29,960 nucleotides of DNA, from contig JAEYNQ010000081.1 of assembly GCA_023412455.1 (NCBI GenBank), positions 1 through 29,960 on the forward strand, read 5' to 3'. Source of the stretch: Bacillota bacterium. Lineage in GTDB: Bacteria > Bacillota > Clostridia > Lachnospirales > Cellulosilyticaceae. The position numbers were made by a program, and so were the translations under genes. Numbering within the stretch: position 1 is the stretch's first letter; each line of letters begins with the position of its first letter. A model generated the notes under the pieces. It was not told the DNA's origin. It ran no database searches and was given only the letters and a program-made list of their open reading frames with translations. Positions 22,135-29,960 of the stretch are shown piece after piece.

Positions 22135-22749
22135 TTATTTTTTACTTGTTAGTCTAGCCTCAGTGCCATCAATTAATCTTTGAATGTTTGCTTTATGACG
22201 GTAAAAAGCAAGGGCAGCAATTATAAAACTTAAGAGCATCGCCTCAATCCCTATATTTCCTATCTGTCCACAATAAAACAGTATGGTTAAAATAGGAATA
22301 GCTGCTGCTAGCAAAAGCGAACTCAAGGATACAATACGTGTTATGCCAAAACAAATAAGGAAAATAGCTGCTGCAATTAAAAACATGCGATAGTCAATAG
22401 CAAGTAACGTTCCTGCTGTAGTGGCAATTCCTTTTCCCCCTTTGAAATGAAAAAACAAAGGATAATTATGCCCGATAATGGCACCCATACCACTATAGAG
22501 TCCAACCAGTATACTCGGCTCATCTTGAAAAATTACTCTAGCTATTAATAGAGCTACCACCGCCTTTAAAACGTCTGCCAAAAATACAATGGCACCTGCC
22601 TTTTTACCCATAACACGAATAGCATTTGTGGTACCAGGGTTTCCACTACCTTCCTCCGTAATGCTAATACCCTTGAGCTTACCATATAAAATAGCCGATT
22701 GAATGCCACCCAACAGATAACCCATCCCAAATGATATAAGTCGATACAT
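22135..22749 (-). CDS. plsY: Glycerol-3-phosphate acyltransferase PlsY
   Basis: An integral membrane acyltransferase that transfers acyl groups from acyl-phosphate to glycerol-3-phosphate. The three conserved loops are visible: GSGNPGTTNAIR (about 35-46), HNYPLFFHFKGGKGIATT (about 93-110) and a late YRHKANIQRL (about 183-192). At least five hydrophobic segments span the 204 residues. The ATG starts one base after the der stop codon, with AAGGAG inside the end of der, so the two are translationally linked. The neighbour gpsA provides the acceptor substrate. Confidence 0.95.
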   Translation of the reverse strand: MYRLISFGMGYLLGGIQSAILYGKLKGISITEEGSGNPGTTNAIRVMGKKAGAIVFLADVLKAVVALLIARVIFQDEPSILVGLYSGMGAIIGHNYPLFFHFKGGKGIATTAGTLLAIDYRMFLIAAAIFLICFGITRIVSLSSLLLAAAIPILTILFYCGQIGNIGIEAMLLSFIIAALAFYRHKANIQRLIDGTEARLTSKK

Positions 22750-22750
22750 A

Positions 22751-24076
22751 TTACTCCTTCTCTCCTTTTTCTCTTATTATAAAGCGAAGAGGTGTCCCTT
22801 TAAAGCCAAAAGCTTCACGCATTTGATTTTCAATATAACGTTGGTAAGAAAAGTGCATTAATTCTTTATCATTTACAAAAATAACAAAGGTAGGTGGCTT
22901 AACACTTACTTGCGTCATATAGAAGATCTTAAGAGGTTTGCCTTTATCTGATGGTGGTTGATTCATGGCCATGGCTTCATAAAGCACATCATTTAATAAA
23001 CCTGTACTAATACGCATCGTTTGATTCTGAGCAATGGTGTAAATCGTCTCAAATAATTTAGAAACACGTTGCCCTGTCTTTGCTGATATAAATTGGCAAG
23101 GTGCATATTGCATATAAGCGAGTGTATTGGTAATGTCTTTTAAATAAACATTCATTGTCTTATCATTTTTTTCAATATCATCCCACTTATTTACAACGAT
23201 AACACACCCCTTACCTGCTTCATGAGCCATTCCTGCAATTTTAGTATCTTGTTCTGTAATTCCCTCTGTGGCATCTATCATAATAAGGATAATATCTGCT
23301 CGTTCAATAGCAGCTACAGTACGAATAATACTATACTTCTCAATTGATTCTTTAATTTTGCTTTTTCTCCTCAAGCCTGCTGTATCAATTAAAGTGTACT
23401 TTTGACCATCTATCTCTACATCCGTATCTACAGAATCTCTCGTTGTACCCGCTATATCACTTACTATGACACGCTCTTCTCCAACAATACGATTGACTAG
23501 AGAAGACTTACCTACATTAGGTTTTCCAATGATGGCTACTTTAATCCGATCATCTTCTTCCATTTCTTCTTCTTGTGGCTTAAAGTGTGAGACAATTTCA
23601 TCTAACATATCCCCTAAATTGAGGGGCTGTCCTGCTGAAATAGGTACAGGGTCTCCTAAGCCTAAATTGTAAAACTCATACATACCCATTACTTGTTTTG
23701 TCATATCATCTACCTTATTAACAACCAGTACAACGGGTTTATGGGATTTGCGAAGCATATTGGCCACATGCATGTCTGAGTCTGTTAAACCTGTCTTTAC
23801 ATCCACCAGAAAAACAATCACATCTGCTGCTTCTATGGCTGCTTCTGCTTGCCTGCGCATTTGACTTAATATAATATCCGTACTTTCTGGCTCAATTCCT
23901 CCTGTATCAATAAGTGTAAATTTGTGGGTAAGCCATTCGACTTCTCCATAAATACGATCTCTCGTAACACCGGGTGTATCGTCTACAATAGAGGTCTTCG
24001 ATTTGGTTAATCGATTAAACAAAGTGGATTTCCCCACATTTGGCCTCCCTATAACAGCTACAATTGGTTTACTCAT
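22751..24076 (-). CDS. der: Ribosome-assembly GTPase Der (EngA)
   Basis: An essential GTPase with two tandem G domains, acting in 50S subunit maturation. G domain 1: GRPNVGKS (10-17), DTGG (57-60), NKVD (120-123). G domain 2: GKPNVGKS (184-191), DTAG (231-234), NKWD (296-299). An acidic linker (about 168-177) joins them and a C-terminal KH-like domain follows (about 355-441). The total of 441 residues is typical. It starts two bases after the DUF512 stop with a ribosome-binding site overlapping that gene's end. Confidence 0.97.
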   Translation of the reverse strand: MSKPIVAVIGRPNVGKSTLFNRLTKSKTSIVDDTPGVTRDRIYGEVEWLTHKFTLIDTGGIEPESTDIILSQMRRQAEAAIEAADVIVFLVDVKTGLTDSDMHVANMLRKSHKPVVLVVNKVDDMTKQVMGMYEFYNLGLGDPVPISAGQPLNLGDMLDEIVSHFKPQEEEMEEDDRIKVAIIGKPNVGKSSLVNRIVGEERVIVSDIAGTTRDSVDTDVEIDGQKYTLIDTAGLRRKSKIKESIEKYSIIRTVAAIERADIILIMIDATEGITEQDTKIAGMAHEAGKGCVIVVNKWDDIEKNDKTMNVYLKDITNTLAYMQYAPCQFISAKTGQRVSKLFETIYTIAQNQTMRISTGLLNDVLYEAMAMNQPPSDKGKPLKIFYMTQVSVKPPTFVIFVNDKELMHFSYQRYIENQMREAFGFKGTPLRFIIREKGEKE

Positions 24077-24078
24077 CT

Positions 24079-25413
24079 TTATTTCTCCTTTAATTCTATA
24101 ATTTTATCTAGCCATAAATCCCCCTGATTAGGTAAAATTTCAATGGGCATATGAAGGGCATCCTGTAAGTTGCTGACACTATAATCGTCTAGTAAAATCT
24201 CTTCACCACATTTTAGCATATTTTCAGCTAAAAACACGACTTGTCCTCTTTTTTCTTTTTGTTTTAAAGTGGCAATAATATCTTGTCCTGTTAAAAGGCC
24301 TGTTACTGTAATCTCTTCACCAAAAAAATGATTCACTACAGGATAAACATGAAGGAGAATAGAAGGGTACTTCTCCCTTACCAAATGGGCACATTCTCTC
24401 ATAAACTCATCTGTTAAACATCCTGTCACAATACTTGCCTCAAATGGTTTATCGCTTACTGTATATCTGTCACTCTTACTAAGAGCCTCTACCAACTCAT
24501 GTCTAAACTTAGTGGCCATCCCTACGCCATTGTCTAAAACAGGAAAGTCCTCATAGTCATCATAACTAGGCAATGGCACCTCTCCTTTAATATAAAATTC
24601 ATCGGCGGCAAACACAAAACGGGTGTTCATTTTTTCAAGATAATACTTTTGCCATCTATGAATAATCTCTATGACATGACGAGAAGCTTCCTTATCAAAT
24701 CCTTTTAAGTCTGCTAGTCCTTTTCTAAATTTAGAAATACCTACTGGCACCACTGTAAGCGATAAAATATGGGGAATAAATTCACTTAAATCACGAATTG
24801 TTTGATCTAGCACCTCTCCATCATTAATCCCTTTGCAAAGCACAATCTGTCCATTGATTGCAATACCTGCTTCTATTAATCGTCTCAATTGATTGACGAT
24901 ATCTCCTGCAAACCGATTGGTAAGCATTTTGGTCCTTATTTCTTTATCCGTTGCATGAATAGAAATATTAAGGGGTGAAAGATGGTACTTAATGAGTCTT
25001 TGTATATCTTCTTCTTTCATATTCGTTAAAGTAATATAATTTCCATTTAAGAAAGACATACGCCAATCATCATCTTTAAAGTAAACCGTCTCACGCATAT
25101 TGGGAGGAAGTTGGTCAATAAAACAAAAGAGACATTTATTGCGGCAACGAATTAATTCATCCATTAGACTGTTTTCGAAGACTAAGCCTAAATCCTCTCC
25201 ATACTCTTTTTCTATTTCAATAGCCCATTCTTCGCCACTTGCCTTTCGAATACATAGGACTATTTCCTCATCGGCTATTAAATAACGATAATCAAATACA
25301 TCCTGTATATTTTGTTCATCAATCCATATCAAGGTATCTCCTGCTTCTATGCCCACTTCTTCAGCAATACTCTCAGCTACGACCTTTATAATCTTATGTT
25401 CTTTATATTTCAA
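24079..25413 (-). CDS. DUF512 protein: PDZ domain plus radical-SAM-like domain
   Basis: A protein of the DUF512 family, common in Clostridia and of unknown function. A PDZ-like N-terminal domain (about 1-70: AESIAEEVGIEAGDTLIWID) is followed by a CxxxCxxC cluster, Cys90-Cys94-Cys97 in RCRNKCLFCFIDQLP, like the iron-sulphur site of radical-SAM enzymes, then a barrel-like region with NISIHATD and GQIVLCKGIND segments, and a C-terminal domain. The frame extends to a GTG at 25452 without a ribosome-binding site; AAGGAG lies nine bases before the TTG at 25413, so I start there (444 residues). The ATG at 25422 touches the AAGGAG and is less likely. It lies between pgeF and der. A link to ribosome or membrane biology is only hinted at by neighbours. 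Confidence 0.8.
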   Translation of the reverse strand: MKYKEHKIIKVVAESIAEEVGIEAGDTLIWIDEQNIQDVFDYRYLIADEEIVLCIRKASGEEWAIEIEKEYGEDLGLVFENSLMDELIRCRNKCLFCFIDQLPPNMRETVYFKDDDWRMSFLNGNYITLTNMKEEDIQRLIKYHLSPLNISIHATDKEIRTKMLTNRFAGDIVNQLRRLIEAGIAINGQIVLCKGINDGEVLDQTIRDLSEFIPHILSLTVVPVGISKFRKGLADLKGFDKEASRHVIEIIHRWQKYYLEKMNTRFVFAADEFYIKGEVPLPSYDDYEDFPVLDNGVGMATKFRHELVEALSKSDRYTVSDKPFEASIVTGCLTDEFMRECAHLVREKYPSILLHVYPVVNHFFGEEITVTGLLTGQDIIATLKQKEKRGQVVFLAENMLKCGEEILLDDYSVSNLQDALHMPIEILPNQGDLWLDKIIELKEK

Positions 25414-25426
25414 GCCTATCATCTCC

Positions 25427-26254
25427 TTACTCCATGAGGGCCATAAATCCACCTAATGTGCCACGTCTACCCTGTGTCTTCCTATGTGAGAAAAAGAGTT
25501 GCTCATGACAGCATGTGCAAAGCCCACTTATTCCTATATTATGTTCCAGTATCCCTGAATTCATAAGTATCTGTTTATTACATTCCCATAAATCAATGGT
25601 ATACTTCTTTGAATCTCCCTTATAGCATATAAAAGAAGTCTGGCCAAAGGTTTCCTTAAAAATTTGAGCCACTTCCTCATCTACTTCAAAACAGCAAGGA
25701 CCAATAGATGGACCAATAGCTACTTGAATAGCCTCATAAGGAATATGTTCTTGTTCTACCCAGCATTCTATCATCCTTTTACCAATTTTCCCCACTGTTC
25801 CTCGCCATCCTGCATGGGCCATTCCTACAATATCATAACCTGGCGCATAAAAAAAGAGGGGAACACAATCTGCAAAATGTGTAACAAGTGTTAGGCCCTT
25901 TTCACGGGTATATAAACCATCCATGCTCTCCCATTTATTCGGCCTACTCCACCCATTTCCTCTCTCTGATGCCGTCACTTTGGCAATATGTGTCTCATGA
26001 ACCTGTTTTGAGAGAACTATGGAAGAAGCCTCTACACCTAATGCCTTACATACTCTTCTATAATTTTCTCGCACCCTTGCTTCCTCGTCCCCCCGATTAA
26101 AACCTAGGTTTAATGTACCACAATCACCTTCACTAACCCCTCCTTGCCGGGTTGTAAAGCCATGAATAAGCTGATTCTCCTCTTCCCATAAAGTAAACTT
26201 CAAATAAGTTACATCCTCATGTGTAACAAAAATGTAAGGGGATTTTTTATACAT
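25427..26254 (-). CDS. pgeF: Peptidoglycan editing factor / purine nucleoside phosphorylase (YfiH/YlmD laccase-domain family)
   Basis: A member of the family formerly called DUF152 or multicopper polyphenol oxidase. Relatives phosphorolyse or deaminate purine nucleosides, and E. coli YfiH (PgeF) prevents misincorporation of amino acids into peptidoglycan precursors. The zinc ligands are conserved: His86 (KQVHETH), Cys130 (HFADCVP) and His147 (AHAGWRG). IHGFTTRQGGVS (30-41) is the usual N-terminal motif. An upstream TTG start (26284) overlaps yraN without a site; AAGGAG is seven bases before the ATG at 26254, giving 275 residues. In B. subtilis the relative ylmD stands just before ylmE; here it has moved to the rnhB-der operon. 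In vivo substrate undecided. Confidence 0.9.
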   Translation of the reverse strand: MYKKSPYIFVTHEDVTYLKFTLWEEENQLIHGFTTRQGGVSEGDCGTLNLGFNRGDEEARVRENYRRVCKALGVEASSIVLSKQVHETHIAKVTASERGNGWSRPNKWESMDGLYTREKGLTLVTHFADCVPLFFYAPGYDIVGMAHAGWRGTVGKIGKRMIECWVEQEHIPYEAIQVAIGPSIGPCCFEVDEEVAQIFKETFGQTSFICYKGDSKKYTIDLWECNKQILMNSGILEHNIGISGLCTCCHEQLFFSHRKTQGRRGTLGGFMALME

Positions 26255-26267
26255 TGTTTTACTCCTT

Positions 26268-26627
26268 CTAGAAAGCTGCCTCAATATGGGTTATCTTATC
26301 TTCTAAAATCTCAATAATGTCAAACCTGCAGCTTTTTTCATAACGATAATAATGTCTTAAATAAAATCGAGCTGTCAACGCAATGCGTTGTTTCTTTTTA
26401 TAATTAACAGCTTCTCTAGGATAACCATATAAACTATTTTTTCTATACTTTACTTCTACAAATATAAGGTTATCTTCTTCCTCTGCAATAATATCAATTT
26501 CACCATAAGGACTATGAAAATTCTTTCCAAGAATTTTATATCCCTTTTCTTTTAAGTAACTGGCAGCTAATTCTTCATAGCGACTACCTATCGCTCTTTT
26601 ATTGACGTGCTCCTTTTGTTTTTGCAT
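26268..26627 (-). CDS. yraN: YraN (UPF0102) nuclease-like protein
   Basis: A small protein of the restriction-endonuclease-like fold, often placed beside rnhB; the function is not established. The motif GEIDIIAEEEDNLIFVEVKYR (42-62) supplies the PD-(D/E)xK-like residues Glu43, Asp45, Glu58 and Lys60, and GSRYEELAASYLKEKGY (14-30) is the usual opening. The length of 119 is typical. The start lies inside the ylqH-like gene (29-base overlap), with AGGAG 15 bases upstream, an unusually long gap, so it probably relies on coupling to the preceding gene. Confidence 0.92.
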   Translation of the reverse strand: MQKQKEHVNKRAIGSRYEELAASYLKEKGYKILGKNFHSPYGEIDIIAEEEDNLIFVEVKYRKNSLYGYPREAVNYKKKQRIALTARFYLRHYYRYEKSCRFDIIEILEDKITHIEAAF

Positions 26628-26886
26628 AAAGTTTATCCATATCTCCTACAAATACCATGATCTTTGCTACTAACTCATAGAGTTCGGCTGGAATTTGATC
26701 ACCTATTTCCATTTCTGTTAAGATTGTAGCCAATTTGTCATCTTGGTAAACAGGAATAGCATGTTTTTCTGCCTCTTTAAGAATATTCTCTGCTACAATC
26801 CCCTTGCCACTTGCTACAACAGTAGGTGCTGTCATTTTATCCGTATAAGAAAGAGCTGCTGCTTTCTTTTGGTGCTTATATTTCAT
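26599..26886 (-). CDS. FlhB C-terminal-domain homologue (YlqH-like)
   Basis: A 95-residue protein matching only the cytoplasmic C-terminal domain of the type III export switch FlhB/YscU. KMTAPTVVASGKGIVAENILKEAEKHAIPVYQDDKLA and the later IGDQIPAELYELVAKIM correspond to FlhB segments after the cleavage site, but the autocleavage NPTH motif and the membrane domain are absent. B. subtilis YlqH has the same form and context (rnhB-ylqG-ylqH). It is 9 bases after the FliK-like gene and overlaps yraN. Function unknown; a retained FlhB-FliK interaction is an inference. Confidence 0.85.
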   Translation of the reverse strand: MKYKHQKKAAALSYTDKMTAPTVVASGKGIVAENILKEAEKHAIPVYQDDKLATILTEMEIGDQIPAELYELVAKIMVFVGDMDKLYAKTKGARQ

Positions 26887-26895
26887 TTCATCACC

Positions 26896-28407
26896 TCATA
26901 CTTTATAGTCCATATGATAAAAGTCGTATTCTCTAGGGCGTTCCTCTTGTAACTTTTCTTCTTTTAGGTTGCCCCATAGGATACCTTGTATTGTAAAGCC
27001 TTCATCCTCTATGATTTTTTGAAGTTGAGGTAAGTAAGCTGTAAGATGGTCCTTAACGGCCTTTTCTTCAACTTTTAATTGAAGTAAAAGAGACTTTTCT
27101 TCTTTTTGAATATGTATCTCTATATTATGAAGATGGGGAAAGTCTAGTGCCAGTACAATGTAAAGGGATTGACTCTTTTTATTTTTTCCCTTTTTAGGCT
27201 TGAAAAAATAAACCTCTCCCTGTACTTGCTTTTCAGGCGTCGTAATAGGAAAAAGAAAATATTGCCCTTCTACATTGGCTTGCCTAAGGATCTCTAAGGG
27301 TTGCTTCATACTTTGGAGCAACTCCTTATCCCCCTGGGACAAGGAGGCTTTTTCTAATGTCTTTGCTAGTTTCCCTAAAACCTCATAGGTTTCTGCTAAC
27401 TTAGAGGATTCTATTTTTAAGTCTTCACTTCCCTCCAGCTGGAAAGAAATGCTCTTTTCAAAAAGGCTTGAGATTACTTTTTTTAATAGGCCAGGGTCTT
27501 TTTCTACCCATTGGCTAAATTTTGAAAAAAGCTCTTTCTCCCCTAATACTGCCTTACCCTCTTCCCTCACCTCTGTTAAAAGACCTTGAGATAACGTCCT
27601 AGATTCTTCACTACCTTTCAGAGAAACCTTTGGGGATTCTTCTTCTTTAGCAGCTAGAGTTTGTCCTTCTACTTCAGAAGAAGGGAGTGGTAAACCTTTT
27701 GAAAACTGTGTTTGTTTTTGAAATCCTTCTACAAGCTTCTCTAAATTTTCAGGTGATTCAGATGTACCTAATACTTCAAAGATTTCTTTTAAAACCATGG
27801 GTTCCTTCACGCTATCTAACAACGCTTTAAAGGTCTCCACCATTTCCTTAAGTCCACCAGATTTTAATTGGGCTAAAACTTCTCCTTTTCCTTCTACTGG
27901 AATCTGCCCAACCTCTGCAAAATTAGCAAGCACCTTGGTAGGTAACTCAAAATGTTTGGCTAAACCATAGGCTTTTAATAATACTTCTTTTGAAAGAGGC
28001 AATTGTTTTTGCATAAAATCACTAATTAAGTCTTGCATTTTTAATTGATTAGGAAGTTTTAACTCCTGAAGGGTTTTTTCTACAACTGGTAGCTCTGTCT
28101 GAGGCTGCTCCAAAGGCTTTAAAATACACCTTCCATGTTCTTTAGCTTGTACACTAAAGGCTAACAACTTACCAAGCTCCACCTGCCCCTCTAAGTCAAT
28201 AGGCAGACTAAGGCCCATTTTAAGCTGCAGAAGTAACCTTCCTGACTCTTGCTTAGTAACAACACCTTCTAATACGTCGCCTGGATTGAGTTGCGCCACA
28301 AATAACTCTCTTGCTTGTTGAAGCATACGAGAGTTGGGACCTGTTGCTGATTGGCCTTTATTCAGTTGACTCATTAGTTCTTGAAATACGGCTGCTCGAC
28401 TTATCAA
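26896..28407 (-). CDS. FliK-like C-terminal-domain protein (YlqG-like)
   Basis: A 503-residue soluble protein with no signal peptide or membrane segment. The middle (about 60-370) is helical, rich in Lys, Glu and Leu and of low similarity. The C-terminal part (about 380-480, with FLFPITTPEKQVQGEVYFF, a basic KPKKGKNKKS loop and HNIEIHIQKEEKSLLLQLKVEE) looks like the compact C-terminal domain of FliK-type hook-length proteins. Its ATG overlaps the rnhB stop (ATGA). The order rnhB-this-ylqH-like matches B. subtilis rnhB-ylqG-ylqH. I do not know the function; annotation as a flagellar protein would be unproven. Confidence 0.7.
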   Translation of the reverse strand: MISRAAVFQELMSQLNKGQSATGPNSRMLQQARELFVAQLNPGDVLEGVVTKQESGRLLLQLKMGLSLPIDLEGQVELGKLLAFSVQAKEHGRCILKPLEQPQTELPVVEKTLQELKLPNQLKMQDLISDFMQKQLPLSKEVLLKAYGLAKHFELPTKVLANFAEVGQIPVEGKGEVLAQLKSGGLKEMVETFKALLDSVKEPMVLKEIFEVLGTSESPENLEKLVEGFQKQTQFSKGLPLPSSEVEGQTLAAKEEESPKVSLKGSEESRTLSQGLLTEVREEGKAVLGEKELFSKFSQWVEKDPGLLKKVISSLFEKSISFQLEGSEDLKIESSKLAETYEVLGKLAKTLEKASLSQGDKELLQSMKQPLEILRQANVEGQYFLFPITTPEKQVQGEVYFFKPKKGKNKKSQSLYIVLALDFPHLHNIEIHIQKEEKSLLLQLKVEEKAVKDHLTAYLPQLQKIIEDEGFTIQGILWGNLKEEKLQEERPREYDFYHMDYKV

Positions 28408-29168
28408 ACTATCCCCTCATTTTTCAAAAAAGATCGACGGTGAAGTGGTGTCATACCTAATCTATGAATGGCTTCATAATGCTTAACACTACCATACCCT
28501 TTATTATTTTCCCAGTCATAGCCAGGATACTCTTTGGTATATTCTCGCATCATACGATCACGGGTCACTTTGGCTATAATACTAGCTGCTGCAATAGCTG
28601 CACTTTTGTCATCTCCCTTGATTAAGGCCTCTTGGGGGACTGACACATTAGGAATCGTTTTATCACCATCTACTAAAATAAAGTCATAGGGAATCTCTAA
28701 ATAACTTAGGGCCCTACGCATAGCTTCAAAAGTTGCTTGTAAAATATTAATCTCATCAATCACTTGAGCTTCTACGATCCCTATACCTATACCAAGAGCC
28801 TGCTCTTTAATGGCTTCGTAGAGTGCCTCTCTTTTCTCTTCATTTAATTTCTTAGAATCCTTTACACCAATAAGGTGCGCCTCTGGCGGCAAGATAACTG
28901 CTGCTGCCACAACAGGTCCTGCTAAAGGACCTCGACCTACCTCATCTATTCCTACTAAAGTTAAGGCATTTTGATGATAAGTGGCATCTTTCGCACACCT
29001 AGCTTTCCATTCTTCTTTTTCTTTCTCTAGCTCTACAAGCTTCTTTTCATATTTCTGCACTAACTTAAGGACACCTGTTCGTTCATCCTTCTTGTAGCTT
29101 TCTAGTGCAGCAAGAAGACTTTCTCCAGTTAAAGTTTTCAACGCATTCTCTATTTCTGATACTTTCAT
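28404..29168 (-). CDS. rnhB: Ribonuclease HII
   Basis: Cuts RNA from RNA-DNA hybrids and removes misinserted ribonucleotides. The catalytic motif GIDEVGRGPLAGP (73-85, Asp75-Glu76), Asp167 (LVDGDK) and the GDDKSAAIAAASIIAKVTRD stretch (185-204) are present, with the GYGSVKH substrate-recognition region near 221-227. The frame runs on to 29276 inside lepB, but AGGAG lies five bases before the ATG at 29168, giving 254 residues with the N-terminal extension also seen in B. subtilis RnhB (255). The ATG three bases earlier is too close to the site. It follows lepB by 8 bases and overlaps the next gene by four. Confidence 0.95.
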   Translation of the reverse strand: MKVSEIENALKTLTGESLLAALESYKKDERTGVLKLVQKYEKKLVELEKEKEEWKARCAKDATYHQNALTLVGIDEVGRGPLAGPVVAAAVILPPEAHLIGVKDSKKLNEEKREALYEAIKEQALGIGIGIVEAQVIDEINILQATFEAMRRALSYLEIPYDFILVDGDKTIPNVSVPQEALIKGDDKSAAIAAASIIAKVTRDRMMREYTKEYPGYDWENNKGYGSVKHYEAIHRLGMTPLHRRSFLKNEGIV

Positions 29169-29176
29169 CATTTCTC

Positions 29177-29704
29177 CTATCTTAATCTTCCGATTTGGGT
29201 AAAGGGGTAAATTTTTAGCCAGCCCTTGCCATAAATCTTGTCTCGACTTATGGGACCAATATAACGGCTGTCCCAACTATTTTGACGATTATCTCCCATT
29301 AAGAAATAGTCCTTCTCCCCCAATTTATAAGGAAAAGTAACTGCTGCTCCACCAGTTACTTGTGAAGTACCCTCACTGGCCAAATAAGCCCTCTCATCTA
29401 ACCTTTCGTTATTGATATAGACATTCCCTTGTCGAATATCTACCACATCTCCTGGCTCACCAATCGCCCGTTTTACCCATATTTCATCCCCTTGCCTAAA
29501 AACAACGATTTCTCCTCTTACAGGGTCACGATAATAATAAGGTAATAGATTGACTAAGATATGATCATGTTCATTAATGGTTGCTATCATAGAACCTGTG
29601 GGAATTTCATTGTGGCTTACAATAAAGGTGGTAAGAAGCACGGCCAATAAAACAGTCAGCGCTAACTCCTTAATGAATTCTATCCCCTTTTTTATTTGAT
29701 CCAT
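29177..29704 (-). CDS. lepB: Signal peptidase I
   Basis: Membrane-bound serine protease that removes signal peptides from secreted proteins. A single N-terminal membrane segment (about 13-30) is followed by the catalytic Ser38 (PTGSM) and Lys78 (VKRAIGEPGD), and box E MGDNRQNSWDSR is intact. At 175 residues it is of the short Gram-positive (SipS) type. AGAGGAG precedes the ATG. A second signal peptidase gene lies directly upstream, 56 bases away, so this is a tandem pair, followed by rnhB; B. subtilis has rbgA between lepB-type sipU and rnhB, which is absent here. Confidence 0.96.
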   Translation of the reverse strand: MDQIKKGIEFIKELALTVLLAVLLTTFIVSHNEIPTGSMIATINEHDHILVNLLPYYYRDPVRGEIVVFRQGDEIWVKRAIGEPGDVVDIRQGNVYINNERLDERAYLASEGTSQVTGGAAVTFPYKLGEKDYFLMGDNRQNSWDSRYIGPISRDKIYGKGWLKIYPFTQIGRLR

Positions 29705-29760
29705 TTATTTATCTCCTCTATCTAGTTACTTTACAAATGTACCTATCTAATACGCTTCTT

Positions 29761-29960
29761 TTACTTAATTAGACCCATCTTATCAAAGGGATAGATGCAA
29801 AAACCTGCTTTAGCAAAAATACTATCTCTAGAAATAGCCCCGAAGTAACGACTATCTTTACTTTTCTTTCGGTTATCCCCCATCATAAAATAATATCCCT
29901 CTGGAACCTTATAAGGAAAAGTAAGCTTAGAATCTGAAAAAAGGTAGGTACTCTCTTCGG
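29761..29960 (-). CDS. lepB: Signal peptidase I, second copy (C-terminal part, runs off the window)
   Basis: The last 65 codons of another signal peptidase I gene. PYKVPEGYYFMMGDNR (17-32 of the visible part) followed by KKSKDSRYFGAIS is box D/E of the family, and the C-terminus GFCIYPFDKMGLIK ends the usual way; the stop is TAA at 29761-29763. Ser/Lys catalytic residues would be beyond the window edge. It resembles the downstream lepB in these boxes but differs at many positions, so it is a diverged paralogue rather than a fresh duplicate. Confidence 0.9.
   Translation of the reverse strand, partial: EESTYLFSDSKLTFPYKVPEGYYFMMGDNRKKSKDSRYFGAISRDSIFAKAGFCIYPFDKMGLIK

Noticed and set aside
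17604..28407. A new multi-gene defence or secretion system among the membrane and FlhB-like genes
   Set aside because: All neighbours are conserved housekeeping or sporulation genes, and no nuclease-effector, toxin, ATPase or secretin set accompanies them.
28404..29276. rnhB start at 29276
   Set aside because: It would overlap lepB by 100 bases with no ribosome-binding site, while AGGAG precedes 29168 and the resulting length fits RNase HII.

Overview
The window is a gene-dense, AT-rich stretch of a spore-forming, low-GC Gram-positive chromosome. The evidence is SpoIVA, DivIVA/SepF/YlmH, PyrR, ScpA/ScpB and two sporulation-type D,D-carboxypeptidases. Gene order matches blocks known from Bacillus subtilis but with clostridial departures: aroB stands where ileS would be, a HlyD-like protein precedes yggS-sepF, and plsY sits between der and gpsA. 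I infer a member of the Clostridia, probably near the Lachnospiraceae; the genus cannot be fixed from this sequence alone. Every supported gene lies on the minus strand, so transcription runs from 29960 towards 1. I see no mobile element, CRISPR array, tRNA or rRNA.

Layout in the direction of transcription. (1) 29960-21125: the end of one signal peptidase I gene, a second lepB, rnhB, a FliK-like gene (ylqG-like), an FlhB C-domain gene (ylqH-like), yraN, pgeF, a PDZ/radical-SAM-like DUF512 gene, der, plsY and gpsA, tightly packed and often overlapping. (2) spoIVA (19562-21040), with a sigma-E-like -10 inside a perfect 12-bp palindrome and its own terminator. (3) 19403-12460: a HlyD-like membrane protein, yggS, sepF, ylmH, divIVA, aroB, lspA and rluD, a division and envelope operon. 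(4) 12482-10318: a promoter inside the 3' end of rluD, a PyrR attenuator leader, pyrR, a uracil permease gene and a terminator. (5) xerD with a good promoter and a terminator. (6) deoB-pdp for nucleoside catabolism. (7) A truncated catalase remnant overlapping a DUF454 membrane protein gene, then a terminator. (8) A dacF-type carboxypeptidase. (9) scpA-scpB-dac-rluB-mnmM with a terminator at 283-322. The last 282 bases (1-282) are extremely AT-rich and hold no gene.

Functional links: Pdp and DeoB turn pyrimidine nucleosides into free base and ribose-5-phosphate, and the neighbouring PyrR-controlled permease imports uracil, so pyrimidine salvage is clustered. SepF, DivIVA, YlmH and ScpAB serve division and chromosome segregation, XerD resolves chromosome dimers, and LepB and LspA process exported proteins. 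SpoIVA and the carboxypeptidases fit spore coat and cortex formation.

Most of the window is conserved housekeeping DNA, and I found no clear new multi-gene system. The observations best worth following are the catalase remnant at 6125-6328, the fully readable PyrR attenuator at 12331-12482, the palindrome at the spoIVA promoter, the FliK-like/FlhB-C pair lacking visible flagellar neighbours, and the HlyD-like protein in the division operon. Several start codons were moved downstream of the longest open frame because a Shine-Dalgarno sequence points to the internal codon; each such entry says so.
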